DNA of 62,454 nt from Enterospora canceri (lineage: Eukaryota > Microsporidia > Enterocytozoonidae), in assembly GCA_002087915.1 (NCBI GenBank), contig LWDP01000006.1, forward strand, positions 1-62,454, in the 5' to 3' direction. The notes beneath the pieces are model-generated. The model did no database searches and had not been told where the DNA came from. It saw only the letters and a program-made list of their open reading frames with translations. A program made the translations under genes and the position numbers. This document shows positions 1-9,029 of the stretch, piece after piece (position 1 is the first letter of the stretch; each line of letters begins with the position of its first letter).

Positions 1-566
1 TATAAAAGAACCCTAAGAATAGAACCGGAATCTTTAATAAACAGTACACACAACAACACCACTAGTAAGACTCAAATTATCTGGCTAAATATCGTGATTA
101 ATTAGATAGGTTTACGCAAACGATCACAATAGTGAACCCTATATCACTACCTATTTAAGGAAATTATACAAAAATGATGATTACAGCTTCTAAAGAGGTG
201 TCAGACACCTCTCGATTCCGATACCACCAAGAAATCAAGTATTGTAGTTGAGGGTTTGTCGTAATCTGAAACTACATCCTTTTCATGTGAATAAAGAACA
301 AGTTTTAACCCCAGATCTTATGCCATTAACTATTTTACCTAAAGTATACCAACAATACTTCGAAGAATCTAAGGAAGTGATGTCACCAGACACTTTCCAG
401 TCAGTGGCCCACGACGATTTTACGAGCGACGTCCCGTCACTCCTCTGAAAACCCAGCTGAACCTGAAAACCTTTCATGAATTGCTAATGGCGATGCGGAA
501 TACTTAACGAGGCCCGGACTGTGGTAGAGTTTATTTCAACTGTTATATAATTATCAACATATTCTT
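1..566. other. Left-edge region with transposon debris, no intact gene
   Basis: No complete gene is visible here. Bases 248-448 carry a short coding remnant that has a partner in inverted orientation near 5.3 kb (see those entries). A short perfect palindrome with 8-base arms (gaggtgtc / gacacctc) lies at 196-212. The rest of the stretch, including 1-195 and 449-566, shows nothing I recognise. Confidence 0.5.
248..448 (+). pseudogene. Transposase fragment (amino-terminal part), copy 1
   Basis: This 66-codon open stretch is probably not a functional gene. Its protein carries LTPDLMPL followed by PKVYQQYF. The minus strand at about 5241-5440 encodes the matching LTPDLMLL and PKVYREYF, so both are decayed copies of one mobile-element protein. 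The LHPFHV...LTPD pattern is reminiscent of the region before the catalytic core of Tc1/mariner-like transposases, and a fragment with the DDE hallmark of that superfamily lies at 5493-5783. Assignment to that superfamily rests mainly on the neighbouring fragment, so it is inference. No catalytic residues are present in this piece. Confidence 0.5.
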
Positions 567-1268
567 TTAATCATTAACATCAAATTTTGTGTAAATATCC
601 CTTACACCTGGAATAGACAACATTTCCTCCTCCTTTTTCAATATTTCCTGTCTAATTTCATCATATATGACTTTTTCCTTCGCATAGATTTCTTCCTTTT
701 CACACAATTGGATTAGTTTACCGTAAACAGAAAATTCCTTAATTTCTTTCTCAATCGCATCCAGCTTTTGTCTTAAATCTAGTGCTACTTCACAATTGCT
801 ATCACAGTACATTTTAAATACACCATCCATATTTCTTACTCCTTCAATTGTCATGTTTTTATACTGATCAATACTGATGATGTAAGTCAGGTTCTCTTTG
901 ATTTCAACATCTGTTGTTTCTTCATTTGCTAATCTTCTAATAATCACGTTAAACTTATTAATCCCATCAATTTGTTTCATCAATGTCTCTTTTCTCTCTT
1001 TCAATTTCTTTGCTTTGTCTTTCATTTCTTCTTTTTGATCTCCTACTTCAATTTCAGCATTTATTTTATCCAATAACGCATCAGTTAATTTTTTTTCAGC
1101 CTCAGGCAACTTGACCATACGCAAATTGGTAAGCGTGATAACACTTTGAAGCAATTGTTCACCTTCTTCGGGTTTGCTCTCAAAGTACTCCTTCAGATCA
1201 TCGATGGTGCTCTGCATTTTAAATAAAACATATGAACACCTTATCACTGTAATCAGTTGCAATAACAT
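567..1268 (-). CDS. Coiled-coil protein of unknown function
   Basis: The product is a 233-residue, Lys/Glu-rich, mostly helical protein. Long charged stretches at about residues 50-100 and 165-225 look like coiled coils. No domain is recognised. I chose the ATG at 1268 because it directly follows ttaaccc, the CCC-type start signal seen before many genes in this window. The next in-frame ATG (1217) would remove a hydrophobic 17-residue leader and leave a 216-residue soluble protein, which remains possible. The gene is transcribed divergently from the WD40 gene to its right. A structural role in the cytoskeleton or kinetochore is conceivable but not shown. Confidence 0.75.
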   Translation of the reverse strand: MLLQLITVIRCSYVLFKMQSTIDDLKEYFESKPEEGEQLLQSVITLTNLRMVKLPEAEKKLTDALLDKINAEIEVGDQKEEMKDKAKKLKERKETLMKQIDGINKFNVIIRRLANEETTDVEIKENLTYIISIDQYKNMTIEGVRNMDGVFKMYCDSNCEVALDLRQKLDAIEKEIKEFSVYGKLIQLCEKEEIYAKEKVIYDEIRQEILKKEEEMLSIPGVRDIYTKFDVND

Positions 1269-1555
1269 GGGTTAATAAATGATTGTTCTTTTATACTTGT
1301 CTAATATTGAAAATCTAATACGAATACTCTTTTCACTGTTCCTGACAATATCCTTCTTTCAGCAGAATATATAAAGTATCTGTTTTCCATCATATTTTGA
1401 CTTCTCCTTACCAAAATTATTGTTAACATGTCTTAAAATACCATATAATCATTCATACACCTAATTTTATGTTATTTTTCTAGAGTTTTTTAAACACCTC
1501 GTAAAACAATCACACTCATTTCATCCTTCTTTGAACATTCATTTTCATCCCCAAT

Positions 1556-2756
1556 ATGAAAAAAATGCTTTGCAACGACGTATGACAGATATTTCAGACA
1601 TAGAAAAAGAATCTTCTGTCATACTGATAGTATTCATGCTATTGAATTATCAGAAACAGGCAAAATAATAGTAACTGCTGGTGAAGATGACTACGTAAAT
1701 GTTATGGATTGTTACACATTTGAAAGAGCATTCATTAATACACCACACATTGAACCAATATTAGATCTAAAGATTGAGAATGAACAAGTATTGTATACCA
1801 CAGGAATAGATGGTCAGACTCATGTATTCGATTTATACAAAGAAGCATTCATTAGGTCGTATCACACAGAAGGACGAAATACCAAAATATCTATAGACCA
1901 GAATTCAAGTACAATAGGAATAAGTAACAGCAAATCAATATTGTTCTATGATAGATGTTCACCAACACATAAATCAGTCAGCAAAATGATGATCAAAAAC
2001 AACGATGATTGTAAAATGGATTTTAGGCCAAATTATACAACTAAAACAGAATTCATTGTCACAAATGGAACTGATGAATTGAATATGTTTGATCATAGGA
2101 ATTATAACACTCCAATATACAAATATTCTACAAGAAATATTCTGGCTGGAATATCAAATGTAGAGTGGAATAAAGCAGGAACACATTTTCTGGTATCAGA
2201 ATGTTTCGATACTGCTTCATTGTATTCTGCAAAAAGAAACAAAGCACAGATGAAATTCGTAAAGAACAAACCAAATAATCACAAAACAGGTAAAACATTT
2301 AGATTTGGTGGACCTGATGATGAATACGTTTTAGGAGGATTTGATGATAAGAAATTGTGTTATTGGAAAATACTACCTGATCCAAGTTGGAAGAATCTGT
2401 TCAATATAAAGAACAAGTCGATTGAATTATTTGATCATGAAATGAGTAGTTCAGAAGAAATGAATATAGAGAAAGATGCATTCACGTATGGAATATGTAG
2501 AACAATATGTTCAAAAACTAAAGATAACATCGTTATGAACAATATGAGAATGGAATTGATGGGATTCAATAGCATTGTAAATCAAGCTGTAATGCATCCT
2601 AAAATACCAAGAATATTTGCAACAGGAATTGAAAATATTCTGTATGCATTCTCACCAGACTATTTAGGTCAAGATGATCCACATTTACTTTTGAATTCAG
2701 ATACAATTGAAGTATTTGATCAACTAGAAATAGACATGTATGATTTCCTGATATAA
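1556..2756 (+). CDS. WD40-repeat protein, DCAF-like; apparent frameshift near the start
   Basis: This is a beta-propeller protein resembling the DCAF5/6/8 group of substrate receptors for DDB1-CUL4 ubiquitin ligases. Visible cues are GPDDEYVLGGFDDKKLCYWKI near the middle and HPKIPRIFATGIE near the carboxy end. The intact reading frame from the ATG at 1704 gives 350 residues. The same frame stays open upstream to 1560 and encodes a convincing WD repeat (HTDSIHAIEL, then IVTAGEDDYV) with no in-frame ATG. An ATG at 1556, preceded by tttcatccccaat, lies one base out of frame. A run of seven A at 1559-1565 separates the two frames, so one extra A in the sequence, or a genuine frameshift, explains the break. 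The DCAF assignment is moderate; a WD40 fold is near certain. Confidence 0.82.
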
Positions 2757-2924
2757 CTTTGGTTGGAGTAACAGGTGACATCATTGTCTTTATAAAGCAC
2801 TTTTTGAACCAGGTTATTCACTTGAAGAATAATAATTTATTTACAGTTGTTCAGCAGGAGCTAAATGCATACCTTATTAACTCATTTTTCTGCCTCTACA
2901 TGAATTAATATGTTATGATGGATA

Positions 2925-3596
2925 TTATATTGATTGATTATTCATATGGCACTCTATATTCCTCATATTCAGCAGAATCATTGGTTCTTGAATGATTTGT
3001 CTGTCTCTGATTAGTTGGAAAATCACTTGAATTGTTCCTGTAATTGTTTCGGTAGTTGTTACCAGTATTTGGTGAATAATTATTGTTATTTCTCTGACTA
3101 ACTGACTATTCTGACTACTCTGCCCATTTTGATTTCTCTGATAATTCTGATCACCTTGATAACCATGACTGCTATAATTGTTTCTACTGAAATCATTCCT
3201 ATTACTTCTATTATCTCTTTTATAGTTGCCTCTAATATCACTCTGGAACTGTTTTATTTCCCCATACACTTTGTTGCTATCAAAAGGAATACAGAATGAT
3301 CTATAACTTGGAATTGTGAAATTGCTGCTGTTCTTGTATTCTGTAATGAGCTGAATGTAATTATCAACCCAAATAGCATCAGCCTGTTCCTGTAGATTGT
3401 TATACATGCATCCAATACGTAATTCATCTGGATGAATGTCATTTGTTTTAGACGCATAAATATAATATGGATGTGTCTCAGGATGAAAGAACTTACAATT
3501 AGTTCTAGTGCATATTCCATTGATCCAATCTAAACATGTCTTATTCTGTCGATTATAGTCATTTCTGTTATATCTTCCATCATTTCTTCGTTGCAT
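2925..3596 (-). CDS. CCCH zinc-finger protein, low-complexity tail probably frameshifted
   Basis: This is probably an RNA-binding protein. A single CCCH finger is visible as C21-x7-C29-x4-C34-x3-H38, and a low-complexity Asn/Gln/Arg/Tyr-rich tail follows from about residue 120. The ATG at 3596 was chosen because ataccccaaaatt lies directly in front of it; an ATG 30 bases upstream lacks this signal. After about 3125 the reading frame turns hydrophobic (REITIIIHQILV). The other frame of the same DNA continues the Asn/Arg/Tyr-rich composition (RNNNNYSPNTGNNYRNNYR) and stops at 2938. A one-base indel in the repetitive part is therefore likely and the true carboxy end differs from this frame. The specific function is unknown. 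Confidence 0.75.
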   Translation of the reverse strand: MQRRNDGRYNRNDYNRQNKTCLDWINGICTRTNCKFFHPETHPYYIYASKTNDIHPDELRIGCMYNNLQEQADAIWVDNYIQLITEYKNSSNFTIPSYRSFCIPFDSNKVYGEIKQFQSDIRGNYKRDNRSNRNDFSRNNYSSHGYQGDQNYQRNQNGQSSQNSQLVREITIIIHQILVTTTETITGTIQVIFQLIRDRQIIQEPMILLNMRNIECHMNNQSI

Positions 3597-3775
3597 AATT
3601 TTGGGGTATTCTAAAACACTCTTCAAAATAAATTTGACTATAAATAAAACTGACCTGATTTAATTTTGTTACGAACATCTCATAGATCAACAGTATTACT
3701 CATGTAGATATTTGTTCTTAGGAACCTAGAATATGTACACTTTCCGATACAACTAATTCTACAAAATACAAACCC

Positions 3776-4855
3776 ATGTCAGTTGAGAATAGTGAAAATA
3801 TTACTGAAGAAAAGTATAATCCAAAAATACTAAACAACATCATGAGAAAGATGCGTGCCAATGCAAATGCTGGTCCATTTCTACAACCAGTAGATCCAGT
3901 TGCACTTGGTATTCCAGATTATTCAGAAAAAATTAAAGAACCAATGGATTTAGGAACAATAAAAAAGAAACTCGCTGATAACAGTTATACATCAAATGAA
4001 CAGTTTAAAACAGATATGAATTTGATATTCAACAATTGCTATTTGTACAATGGAAAAAGTAGTCCAGTTGGACAGATGGGAGTAGAATTAGAAAAGGCTT
4101 TCATAAATGCATATGAAGCAATTGAGAATACAAAAGAAGAAGTTGAACAAAACAAGAAACCAACCTTAAAGAATAAGGTTAAAGCAGTGAAAATGTCTCA
4201 AAGTGACTTTGAACTCGCCAATGGTGTTCTGAATGAATTAGAGAAGGCGAAATACAAAAAGACAACATGGGCATTCACGCAACCTGTTACAGATGCTGAA
4301 GCACCAGGATACTCTGCAATAATTAAGATTCCTATGGATATGAGTAGAATACGATCAAAGTTAACCAGTAGAGAATATGAGAACTTACAAGGATTCAAAA
4401 ATGACCTGATTCTAATTGTTGAGAACTGTAAACTGTACAATCCAGAGAATTCTGAAATATTCAGGCTGGGAGTGGAGTTTGAAAAGTTATTTAAGAGAGA
4501 ATTGAGTAAAAAGGAATTGGGACCTGATGCAGAGATTGAGGAACTCAGGAAGAAGATAAGTGACCTGATGATGAAATTGAATTCATTAGAGGAAGCAAAA
4601 AGACTGGAAAATGACCTGATTTTTGGAATTGAAATCAGAGAATCATTAGGAAACAAGATATTGGCTGTTGGAAGAGAAGAAAGTGATAAGATTGTTGAAA
4701 TTATTCAGAGAAGTTGCAGCAGTTTCAGTTACGTTGGTAATGATGAGATTGAAGTGAATATGTTGACATTACCTGATCACGTAGTTGGTGAAATCAAGGA
4801 GTTTATGGACAGATTAGAGAACAAGACAGTGGAAAGCAATGAGAGCTGTGATTGA
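3776..4855 (+). CDS. BDF1: BET-family double bromodomain protein (Bdf1-like)
   Basis: This nuclear protein reads acetyl-lysine on histones and links chromatin to transcription initiation. Two bromodomains are visible at about residues 15-112 and 145-242. Each keeps the acetyl-lysine-binding Tyr-Asn pair (Y91-N92 and Y221-N222) and the PMD motif of the ZA loop (PMDLGTI, PMDMSRI). A helical linker follows, then an ET-like segment at about 300-345 (LTLPDHVVGEIKEFM), which defines the BET group. At 359 residues it is about half the length of yeast Bdf1, as expected in a reduced genome. The start follows caaaccc directly. Double bromodomain plus ET makes the family call firm; orthology to Bdf1 specifically is inference. 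Confidence 0.93.
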   Translation: MSVENSENITEEKYNPKILNNIMRKMRANANAGPFLQPVDPVALGIPDYSEKIKEPMDLGTIKKKLADNSYTSNEQFKTDMNLIFNNCYLYNGKSSPVGQMGVELEKAFINAYEAIENTKEEVEQNKKPTLKNKVKAVKMSQSDFELANGVLNELEKAKYKKTTWAFTQPVTDAEAPGYSAIIKIPMDMSRIRSKLTSREYENLQGFKNDLILIVENCKLYNPENSEIFRLGVEFEKLFKRELSKKELGPDAEIEELRKKISDLMMKLNSLEEAKRLENDLIFGIEIRESLGNKILAVGREESDKIVEIIQRSCSSFSYVGNDEIEVNMLTLPDHVVGEIKEFMDRLENKTVESNESCD

Positions 4856-4909
4856 ATTGGATATTAATTTTTTGATAACAAGTATATTTTTCGTTCTTCA
4901 GTTTTGCCC

Positions 4910-5107
4910 ATGCCACCTTACGTCAGTTTTAAGAGACCACCTCAACCTACAACTGAGGTTCCCATTGAGATCTTTACAGAGAAGCCTGGTTTAACACATG
5001 CTGATTTCGTAATCATCTGCAAGGCATCGTGTATGCTCTTAATTGTGATTTCTCTAATCACTTTATTTTACAAAAGCTTTAAACTGATTCAAAGAGAACT
5101 CCGTTAA
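4910..5107 (+). CDS. SSS1: Small tail-anchored membrane protein, Sec61-gamma/Sss1-like
   Basis: The product has 65 residues with one membrane segment near the carboxy end (CMLLIVISLITLFY, about residues 41-54) and a short basic tail. The order KP...ADF..I.KAS, then the membrane segment, then K.FKLI matches the layout of the Sec61-gamma/SecE subunit of the ER translocon (KP...EF.KI.KA, membrane helix, VKLI). The amino-terminal part is Pro-rich and unlike typical Sss1. The ATG at 4910 directly follows ttttgccc. The gene lies between the bromodomain gene and transposon debris. Another small tail-anchored ER protein is possible; the Sss1 call is by pattern only. Confidence 0.6.
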   Translation: MPPYVSFKRPPQPTTEVPIEIFTEKPGLTHADFVIICKASCMLLIVISLITLFYKSFKLIQRELR

Positions 5108-5240
5108 ATTGAATTAAGTGTACAATAACTATTCTTATCTTATTGCCATGGTCTATCTCGCATTACACCTTCTCATTTTAGGTTTTTAACTTACTATACG
5201 GTTCTTGAACGTCTCTTGGCGATTCGTCTCAACATATGTT

Positions 5241-5440
5241 TGGAATATATCTAGTTATCGTTTAATCCTTAGACTCCTTAAAGTATTCTCGGTACACTTT
5301 AGGAAAGTAATTTAATAGCATTAGATCTGGGGTTAAAACTAATCCTTTATCCCCAGGAAAATGGCGTAGTCCCTGACTACGACAATCACATTAAATAGTG
5401 GCCTGCAATCGTAGTTTCAGGTGGACCCTTCTTGGAGTTC
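5241..5440 (-). mobile_element. Transposase fragment, copy 2, inverted relative to copy 1
   Basis: The minus strand encodes LTPDLMLL and PKVYREYF, matching the plus-strand remnant at 248-448. The DNA also matches when reverse-complemented: agttttaaccccagatct occurs at 300-317 on the plus strand and here on the minus strand. A small inverted repeat (cgtagtc / gactacg) lies at 5365-5381. Twenty bases covering part of it, 5367-5386, recur exactly at 26411-26430, which suggests part of an element end. No intact frame survives. Confidence 0.6.
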
Positions 5441-5492
5441 ATTAACATCAGAATCGACACTTTTAAGTACATTGGATTGAAGAAATGGACAT

Positions 5493-5783
5493 TTGTCAGG
5501 TAAATTCATTCTAGTGATCAACAAAATGATGCTTTGTTTCACACAATTGAAAATATGGGAAGGTATTAAGGTGCTCAATAGGCCTAACAATTCTCCAGAC
5601 ACGAATCCCATTGAGAACATGTGGGACTGGATGATCAAATGGATTTCTGATATGGGAAAATTGCATAATCAAATTGATTGTTCAAAAGTAATTGTCCAAA
5701 AGAACCCGGGATGTAATTCCACAGGTCCCAATAAACATTTTGAGCTTGTCAATACCAAAGATGAGGGAATGTTTAAACCTTAA
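5493..5783 (+). pseudogene. Tc1/mariner-like transposase fragment (carboxy-terminal catalytic part)
   Basis: This is a decayed DDE transposase. The hallmark NSPDTNPIENMWDWM, preceded by WEGIKVLNRP, corresponds to the SPDLNPIEN signature of the Tc1/mariner/IS630 superfamily, which surrounds the third acidic catalytic residue. Just upstream, in a different frame (about 5516-5545), the DNA encodes QQNDALFHT, the degenerate counterpart of the QQDNAPxH motif around the second acidic residue. The element therefore carries at least one frameshift and is not functional. The fragment points rightwards, opposite to the adjacent remnant at 5241-5440, which suggests rearrangement or a nested insertion. 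Confidence 0.8.
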
Positions 5784-6186
5784 AACCTACATTTAGTATT
5801 CTATCATAACCGGTAGAATACTTATTCCATTCCACAAACGATTTTAACAAAATATAAAATGATTAGGCGAATTCTGGATGATATGTTGTGAATTACACCT
5901 AGTTTCACACATTAATTGAACTGAAAGATAACACATATAGTTAGCGCCCGAATATCTTTTCTATTGGAATGCACCTGTACTGTTTTAATACGATTATTGA
6001 TCTGATAAAATATGTTTCCAATCAAGAATTATCGTACAACCTGAGACATTTCATTGCTCTGCGATTGATTGGTGATCTAGAAAATACGCCTGACGCAAAT
6101 AAGTTGTTAACGCATCCATTCATAACAGGAAAATGTCATATTTCTTGAATCTGTAATAAATTATGTTTGTTCAATATTGTTTATTA
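5784..6186. other. Intergenic stretch, nothing recognised
   Basis: About 400 bases between the transposase remnant and the stop codon of the next gene. I see no open frame with a start signal, no tRNA and no repeat. It may be the decayed right end of the mobile element. Confidence 0.5.
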
Positions 6187-6831
6187 TTACAATTCATCAA
6201 ATTCCTCTGGCTCAGTCACCTTCATCTCTTTACTGTACTGTGATAGGTACAAATTCAGTCCTATTCCACCCAATACCATTGTAATCATCGTAGTTGTGCC
6301 CATTTTAGAGAATGAGGCGAGTTTCATGGATGTGCTACTGTACAAACACGCCATCTCCATGATTGTGAAAACTGTGGTATTGTAGAGACCAATTCTTTCC
6401 TTCTTTGTTGCATAATACGCAGCCAATAACCCTATAGCCATTCCACTTCCAAATGCAACATATTCAGCCTGTTTAACAGTAAGTAAAGCAATGAGACCAC
6501 TAAGGAATGATGCACCGCATATTCCTGTTACGTCACCATGACCACTAAAAATGTTGAATATGGCTATTCCTCCTATTATTAGTGGATGAAATAGGATATA
6601 TCCATCCTCAATGTTCTTCATGAAGACGTATTCTACGAAGAATGTGAATGCAACTGCATTGGCTACCTTAGTCTGGATTTTCTTGAATTTCACAGTTGGA
6701 ACAAGAAGCATAGCCAAAATGGCCAGATTCACTGCAATTGCTGCCACACGCTGCTTCTTGGAAAGCAGCTGATGACTCGTGTTGACGAACTTCACTGCGT
6801 TATCGTACAACTTCGCACTCTTCCTTGGCAT
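6187..6831 (-). CDS. Multi-spanning membrane protein, unknown family
   Basis: The product has 214 residues and about seven hydrophobic segments (roughly residues 28-47, 56-72, 77-97, 102-118, 123-140, 146-165 and 177-197). A basic amino terminus and an acidic tail (EPEEFDEL) flank them. The start follows attaccc. No transporter motif is recognised. Its middle (GASFLSG, LLTVKQAEYVAFGSGM, AAYYATKKERIGLYNTT) loosely resembles the same part of the membrane protein at 10174-10941, so the two may be distant paralogues. Location in an internal membrane or the plasma membrane cannot be told apart. Confidence 0.8.
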   Translation of the reverse strand: MPRKSAKLYDNAVKFVNTSHQLLSKKQRVAAIAVNLAILAMLLVPTVKFKKIQTKVANAVAFTFFVEYVFMKNIEDGYILFHPLIIGGIAIFNIFSGHGDVTGICGASFLSGLIALLTVKQAEYVAFGSGMAIGLLAAYYATKKERIGLYNTTVFTIMEMACLYSSTSMKLASFSKMGTTTMITMVLGGIGLNLYLSQYSKEMKVTEPEEFDEL

Positions 6832-6865
6832 GGGTAATATTATCTATATCAAAACAAATGCCATC

Positions 6866-7759
6866 TCATTTCATTACCTTTGCTATCTTCTTATGCAACT
6901 CATTCAACTCGTAGTCGTTTTTCAGTATCGAATAAATCTCCTTGCTGAACATTCCCTCTGGCATTTTGTCTTCGAGTATCTTGGTCCTCACGTTGCTCTT
7001 CTCACACAGCTTCAAGTAGATTCTGAATACGTTCTTAAGCAATAGTGGATTGCGAGTATTCACCCCATGCATCACTAGTGGCCCTATCACCATATCTACG
7101 GCATTGAATCTGTCTACAGTTTGTACCGTATATTCGAGACCCCTGCTTGAATACTTCTGATGGGTCTCTTCAGTGGCAACTTGGACTGAGATTATCAGGA
7201 ATAGAAGATACGTTCCCTTCACTTTCAGTCTCGTCTCAGGCTGGTTGATGACACGAAGCGTAATTGGAAGAATGTCACTGAATGGAATCAGGTTGCAATG
7301 GGTGTTTGTGACTGTCTTGAGAATCGAGCAATAAATTTCTAGGACACTAAGCTTAATTCGCTCTGAGAAGTCGACTGAGGCAGCACACAGAAATGGGTGA
7401 AGTGAGGTATCAAGCTTGTGCTGGAGGATGTTTCTGACGACTACGTACTCCTCACAGAGCAATGTAACCAGTTTAAGGATGCTTTCGAGACTACTTGGCG
7501 TATTGGTGGTGTAAGCACTACAAATGCTGTTTAGGAGACTCAATTGAAATCCAGGATAGAACCAGACAAAGACGTAGATCTCTCTGATCGACTCCTTAGC
7601 AGTCTCCTTCTTGCACTGTAGGAACTCGTAGAGCTCACTGGCTGCACTCTCGTTCTGCATCACGCTGGTTACCAGATGAGTCAGCAAATTGAGAGTATTT
7701 GGCTCAATTTTCTCAATTTCAAAATCAGCTGCAGTGAAATTCTCCTTGCTTTTCATCAT
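6866..7759 (-). CDS. CAF40: CCR4-NOT complex subunit Caf40/CNOT9 (Rcd1 family)
   Basis: Caf40/CNOT9 is an armadillo-repeat subunit of the CCR4-NOT complex, which shortens mRNA poly(A) tails and represses translation in the cytoplasm. The 297-residue protein follows the Rcd1 pattern. Around residues 95-125 it has ILQHKLDTSLHPFLCAAS, then a helical block ending ILPITLRVI, then a segment with YTVQTVDRFNAVDMVIGPLV, and finally LLKNVFRIYLKLCEKSNVR. Each aligns by eye with the corresponding CNOT9 stretch (HIPLYLYPFL, IIPLCLRIME, QTYERFSHVAMILGKMV, LLKHVVRCYLRLSDN). Length is close to the family norm. The start follows tttcccc. A plus-strand gene begins only 27 bases from this start, so they share a very short divergent promoter. 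Confidence 0.9.
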   Translation of the reverse strand: MMKSKENFTAADFEIEKIEPNTLNLLTHLVTSVMQNESAASELYEFLQCKKETAKESIREIYVFVWFYPGFQLSLLNSICSAYTTNTPSSLESILKLVTLLCEEYVVVRNILQHKLDTSLHPFLCAASVDFSERIKLSVLEIYCSILKTVTNTHCNLIPFSDILPITLRVINQPETRLKVKGTYLLFLIISVQVATEETHQKYSSRGLEYTVQTVDRFNAVDMVIGPLVMHGVNTRNPLLLKNVFRIYLKLCEKSNVRTKILEDKMPEGMFSKEIYSILKNDYELNELHKKIAKVMK

Positions 7760-7786
7760 GGGGAAATAATTGCACTCTTTTTGCCC

Positions 7787-8077
7787 ATGTATAGAATTGT
7801 TTCTATCCTATCCATTGATATGTCACTCCTAAGTCAACTTACGACTAAAACACCTTCTTCTGGAACACAGAAGGCACTTCTACTCAATTTAGAGACTAAA
7901 GAAGAGTCAATCCACTACTTTGTATCTGAATCAAAGATGCTTGGAATTGGAACAACCTTGATTCTTCATTCCAATTCAAGGATTCTTTATAAAAATGACT
8001 ACAAAATATCGCACCAGGAGGAATACAACCACAATACCAAATTCATTACCAGATTACTAACTCAGACCGATGACTAA
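7787..8077 (+). CDS. Small protein of unknown function
   Basis: The product has 96 residues with no signal peptide or membrane segment. An amino-terminal alternating hydrophobic pattern (YRIVSILSID, ALLLNLE, SIHYFV) suggests beta strands. The ATG at 7787 is preceded by ttttgccc, the strong start signal of this genome, which makes it a real gene. The open frame extends upstream, but that part only mirrors Caf40 on the other strand. It ends 15 bases before the stop codon of the convergent cyclin gene. I do not recognise a family. Confidence 0.72.
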   Translation: MYRIVSILSIDMSLLSQLTTKTPSSGTQKALLLNLETKEESIHYFVSESKMLGIGTTLILHSNSRILYKNDYKISHQEEYNHNTKFITRLLTQTDD

Positions 8078-8092
8078 TTCCATCAATATCAA

Positions 8093-8767
8093 TCACATCA
8101 TTGGTCTCTGTTGCATGCAGAATACCTTCCGGAGTATTCTTCTTAATCCCCTCTTCTCTGTCTTGTTGCATTCTTCCATTCCCAATGCTGCATGGATCTC
8201 CTTCTCAATCTCTCTTTCTCCTTCAAAATACAAATTGTATTCAAGTGCCTCTAAAATCACCTTTTCCATCAAATTGATTCTGGTGCACTCAATTCCAGTC
8301 ACAGTCTCCCAGCTCTCATTCGTGTAGGAGACATCGTTGTACATCTTTAGGGAAACTACAAAACACCCAATCAGCACCAAGGTGCTGTCATAGAACAGTT
8401 CACGTATCACATCCTTCTCGTATTCAGCTGTTACCTTACTATTCTGCTCGTATTTAGCATATACGCTTCTATAAGAGTGGCCTTTTGGAATACGTCTCGT
8501 TGCAACCTGTTTCTCCTTGTTTCTGTAGTATTCAACTGACATTCTGCTACTGTCGTATCCAACCAGATATTTATCAAGGCGCCTATGCATTCTCCTGTAT
8601 ATTTTCACAGCAGTAAGCACAGATGGATACGTCACGCCTGCTGATTTGATCACTCGCATCAGTCGTGCGACCTGACTCTCCTCCTGAAGCACCAGCACCA
8701 GAAACGGCTTCAATCTGTCTACCAGCTCATCATTTGGTACGTAGTTCAGCCTTGAATAGTACGCCAT
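8093..8767 (-). CDS. Cyclin of the Pho80/PCL type
   Basis: This is probably a regulatory subunit of a cyclin-dependent kinase. The 224-residue protein carries a cyclin-box-like helical region. The clearest part is at about residues 130-180: LIGCFVVSLKMYNDVSYTN, then a short spacer, then RINLMEKVILEALEYNLYF. This follows the Pho80/PCL pattern (AL..A.K..DD..YTN..WA.....L..LN.LE...L..L.F.L). The first half is basic and less typical. The start codon overlaps the stop of the upstream gene (TAATG), so expression of the pair may be coupled, although eukaryotic overlap of this kind usually just reflects compaction. The kinase partner is not in the window with certainty. Confidence 0.78.
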   Translation of the reverse strand: MAYYSRLNYVPNDELVDRLKPFLVLVLQEESQVARLMRVIKSAGVTYPSVLTAVKIYRRMHRRLDKYLVGYDSSRMSVEYYRNKEKQVATRRIPKGHSYRSVYAKYEQNSKVTAEYEKDVIRELFYDSTLVLIGCFVVSLKMYNDVSYTNESWETVTGIECTRINLMEKVILEALEYNLYFEGEREIEKEIHAALGMEECNKTEKRGLRRILRKVFCMQQRPMM

Positions 8768-8994
8768 TAAGGAGTATCCTTGGATTCTCTCCTATTAAGG
8801 GACTTCTTTGATTTTTGTTCTCTTTCTTGAATTTCCTTACACTTTTCTACCTCACTTTCTGTTCTTGCCAATTTCATCTTCTCTAACTCTTCCTTTGAAT
8901 AGGAGACAATCTTCATCGCCTGAATTGCTCTGGTCCAGTCTGCCTTGATTCTCTCAACCAGCTCGCTGCTTCTTGTTGCCATCTTGTTGGACAT
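8767..8994 (-). CDS. Small charged helical protein, unknown
   Basis: The product has 75 residues, rich in Lys, Glu, Ser and Arg, with predicted helix throughout and no membrane segment. The ATG at 8994 follows tttttggcc. A second ATG four codons on is an alternative. The stop codon shares one base with the start of the downstream cyclin gene. It belongs to a run of five minus-strand genes (10941 down to 8093) with short gaps. No domain is recognised. Confidence 0.65.
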   Translation of the reverse strand: MSNKMATRSSELVERIKADWTRAIQAMKIVSYSKEELEKMKLARTESEVEKCKEIQEREQKSKKSLNRRESKDTP

Positions 8995-9029
8995 GGCCAA
9001 AAATAGTCGAATATTTTTATCAAATCATT

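Noticed and set aside
1581..1600. A tiny intron joining the ATG at 1556 to the WD40 frame
   Set aside because: The only GT...AG interval that fits (gtatgac...tttcag) is about 18 bases, shorter than known microsporidian introns, and does not restore the frame (it leads to a TAG). A single-base indel in the A-run is simpler.
7676..7786. Longer amino end for the small plus-strand gene at 7787-8077
   Set aside because: The upstream part mirrors Caf40 on the other strand, and the strong ttttgccc signal sits at the ATG at 7787.
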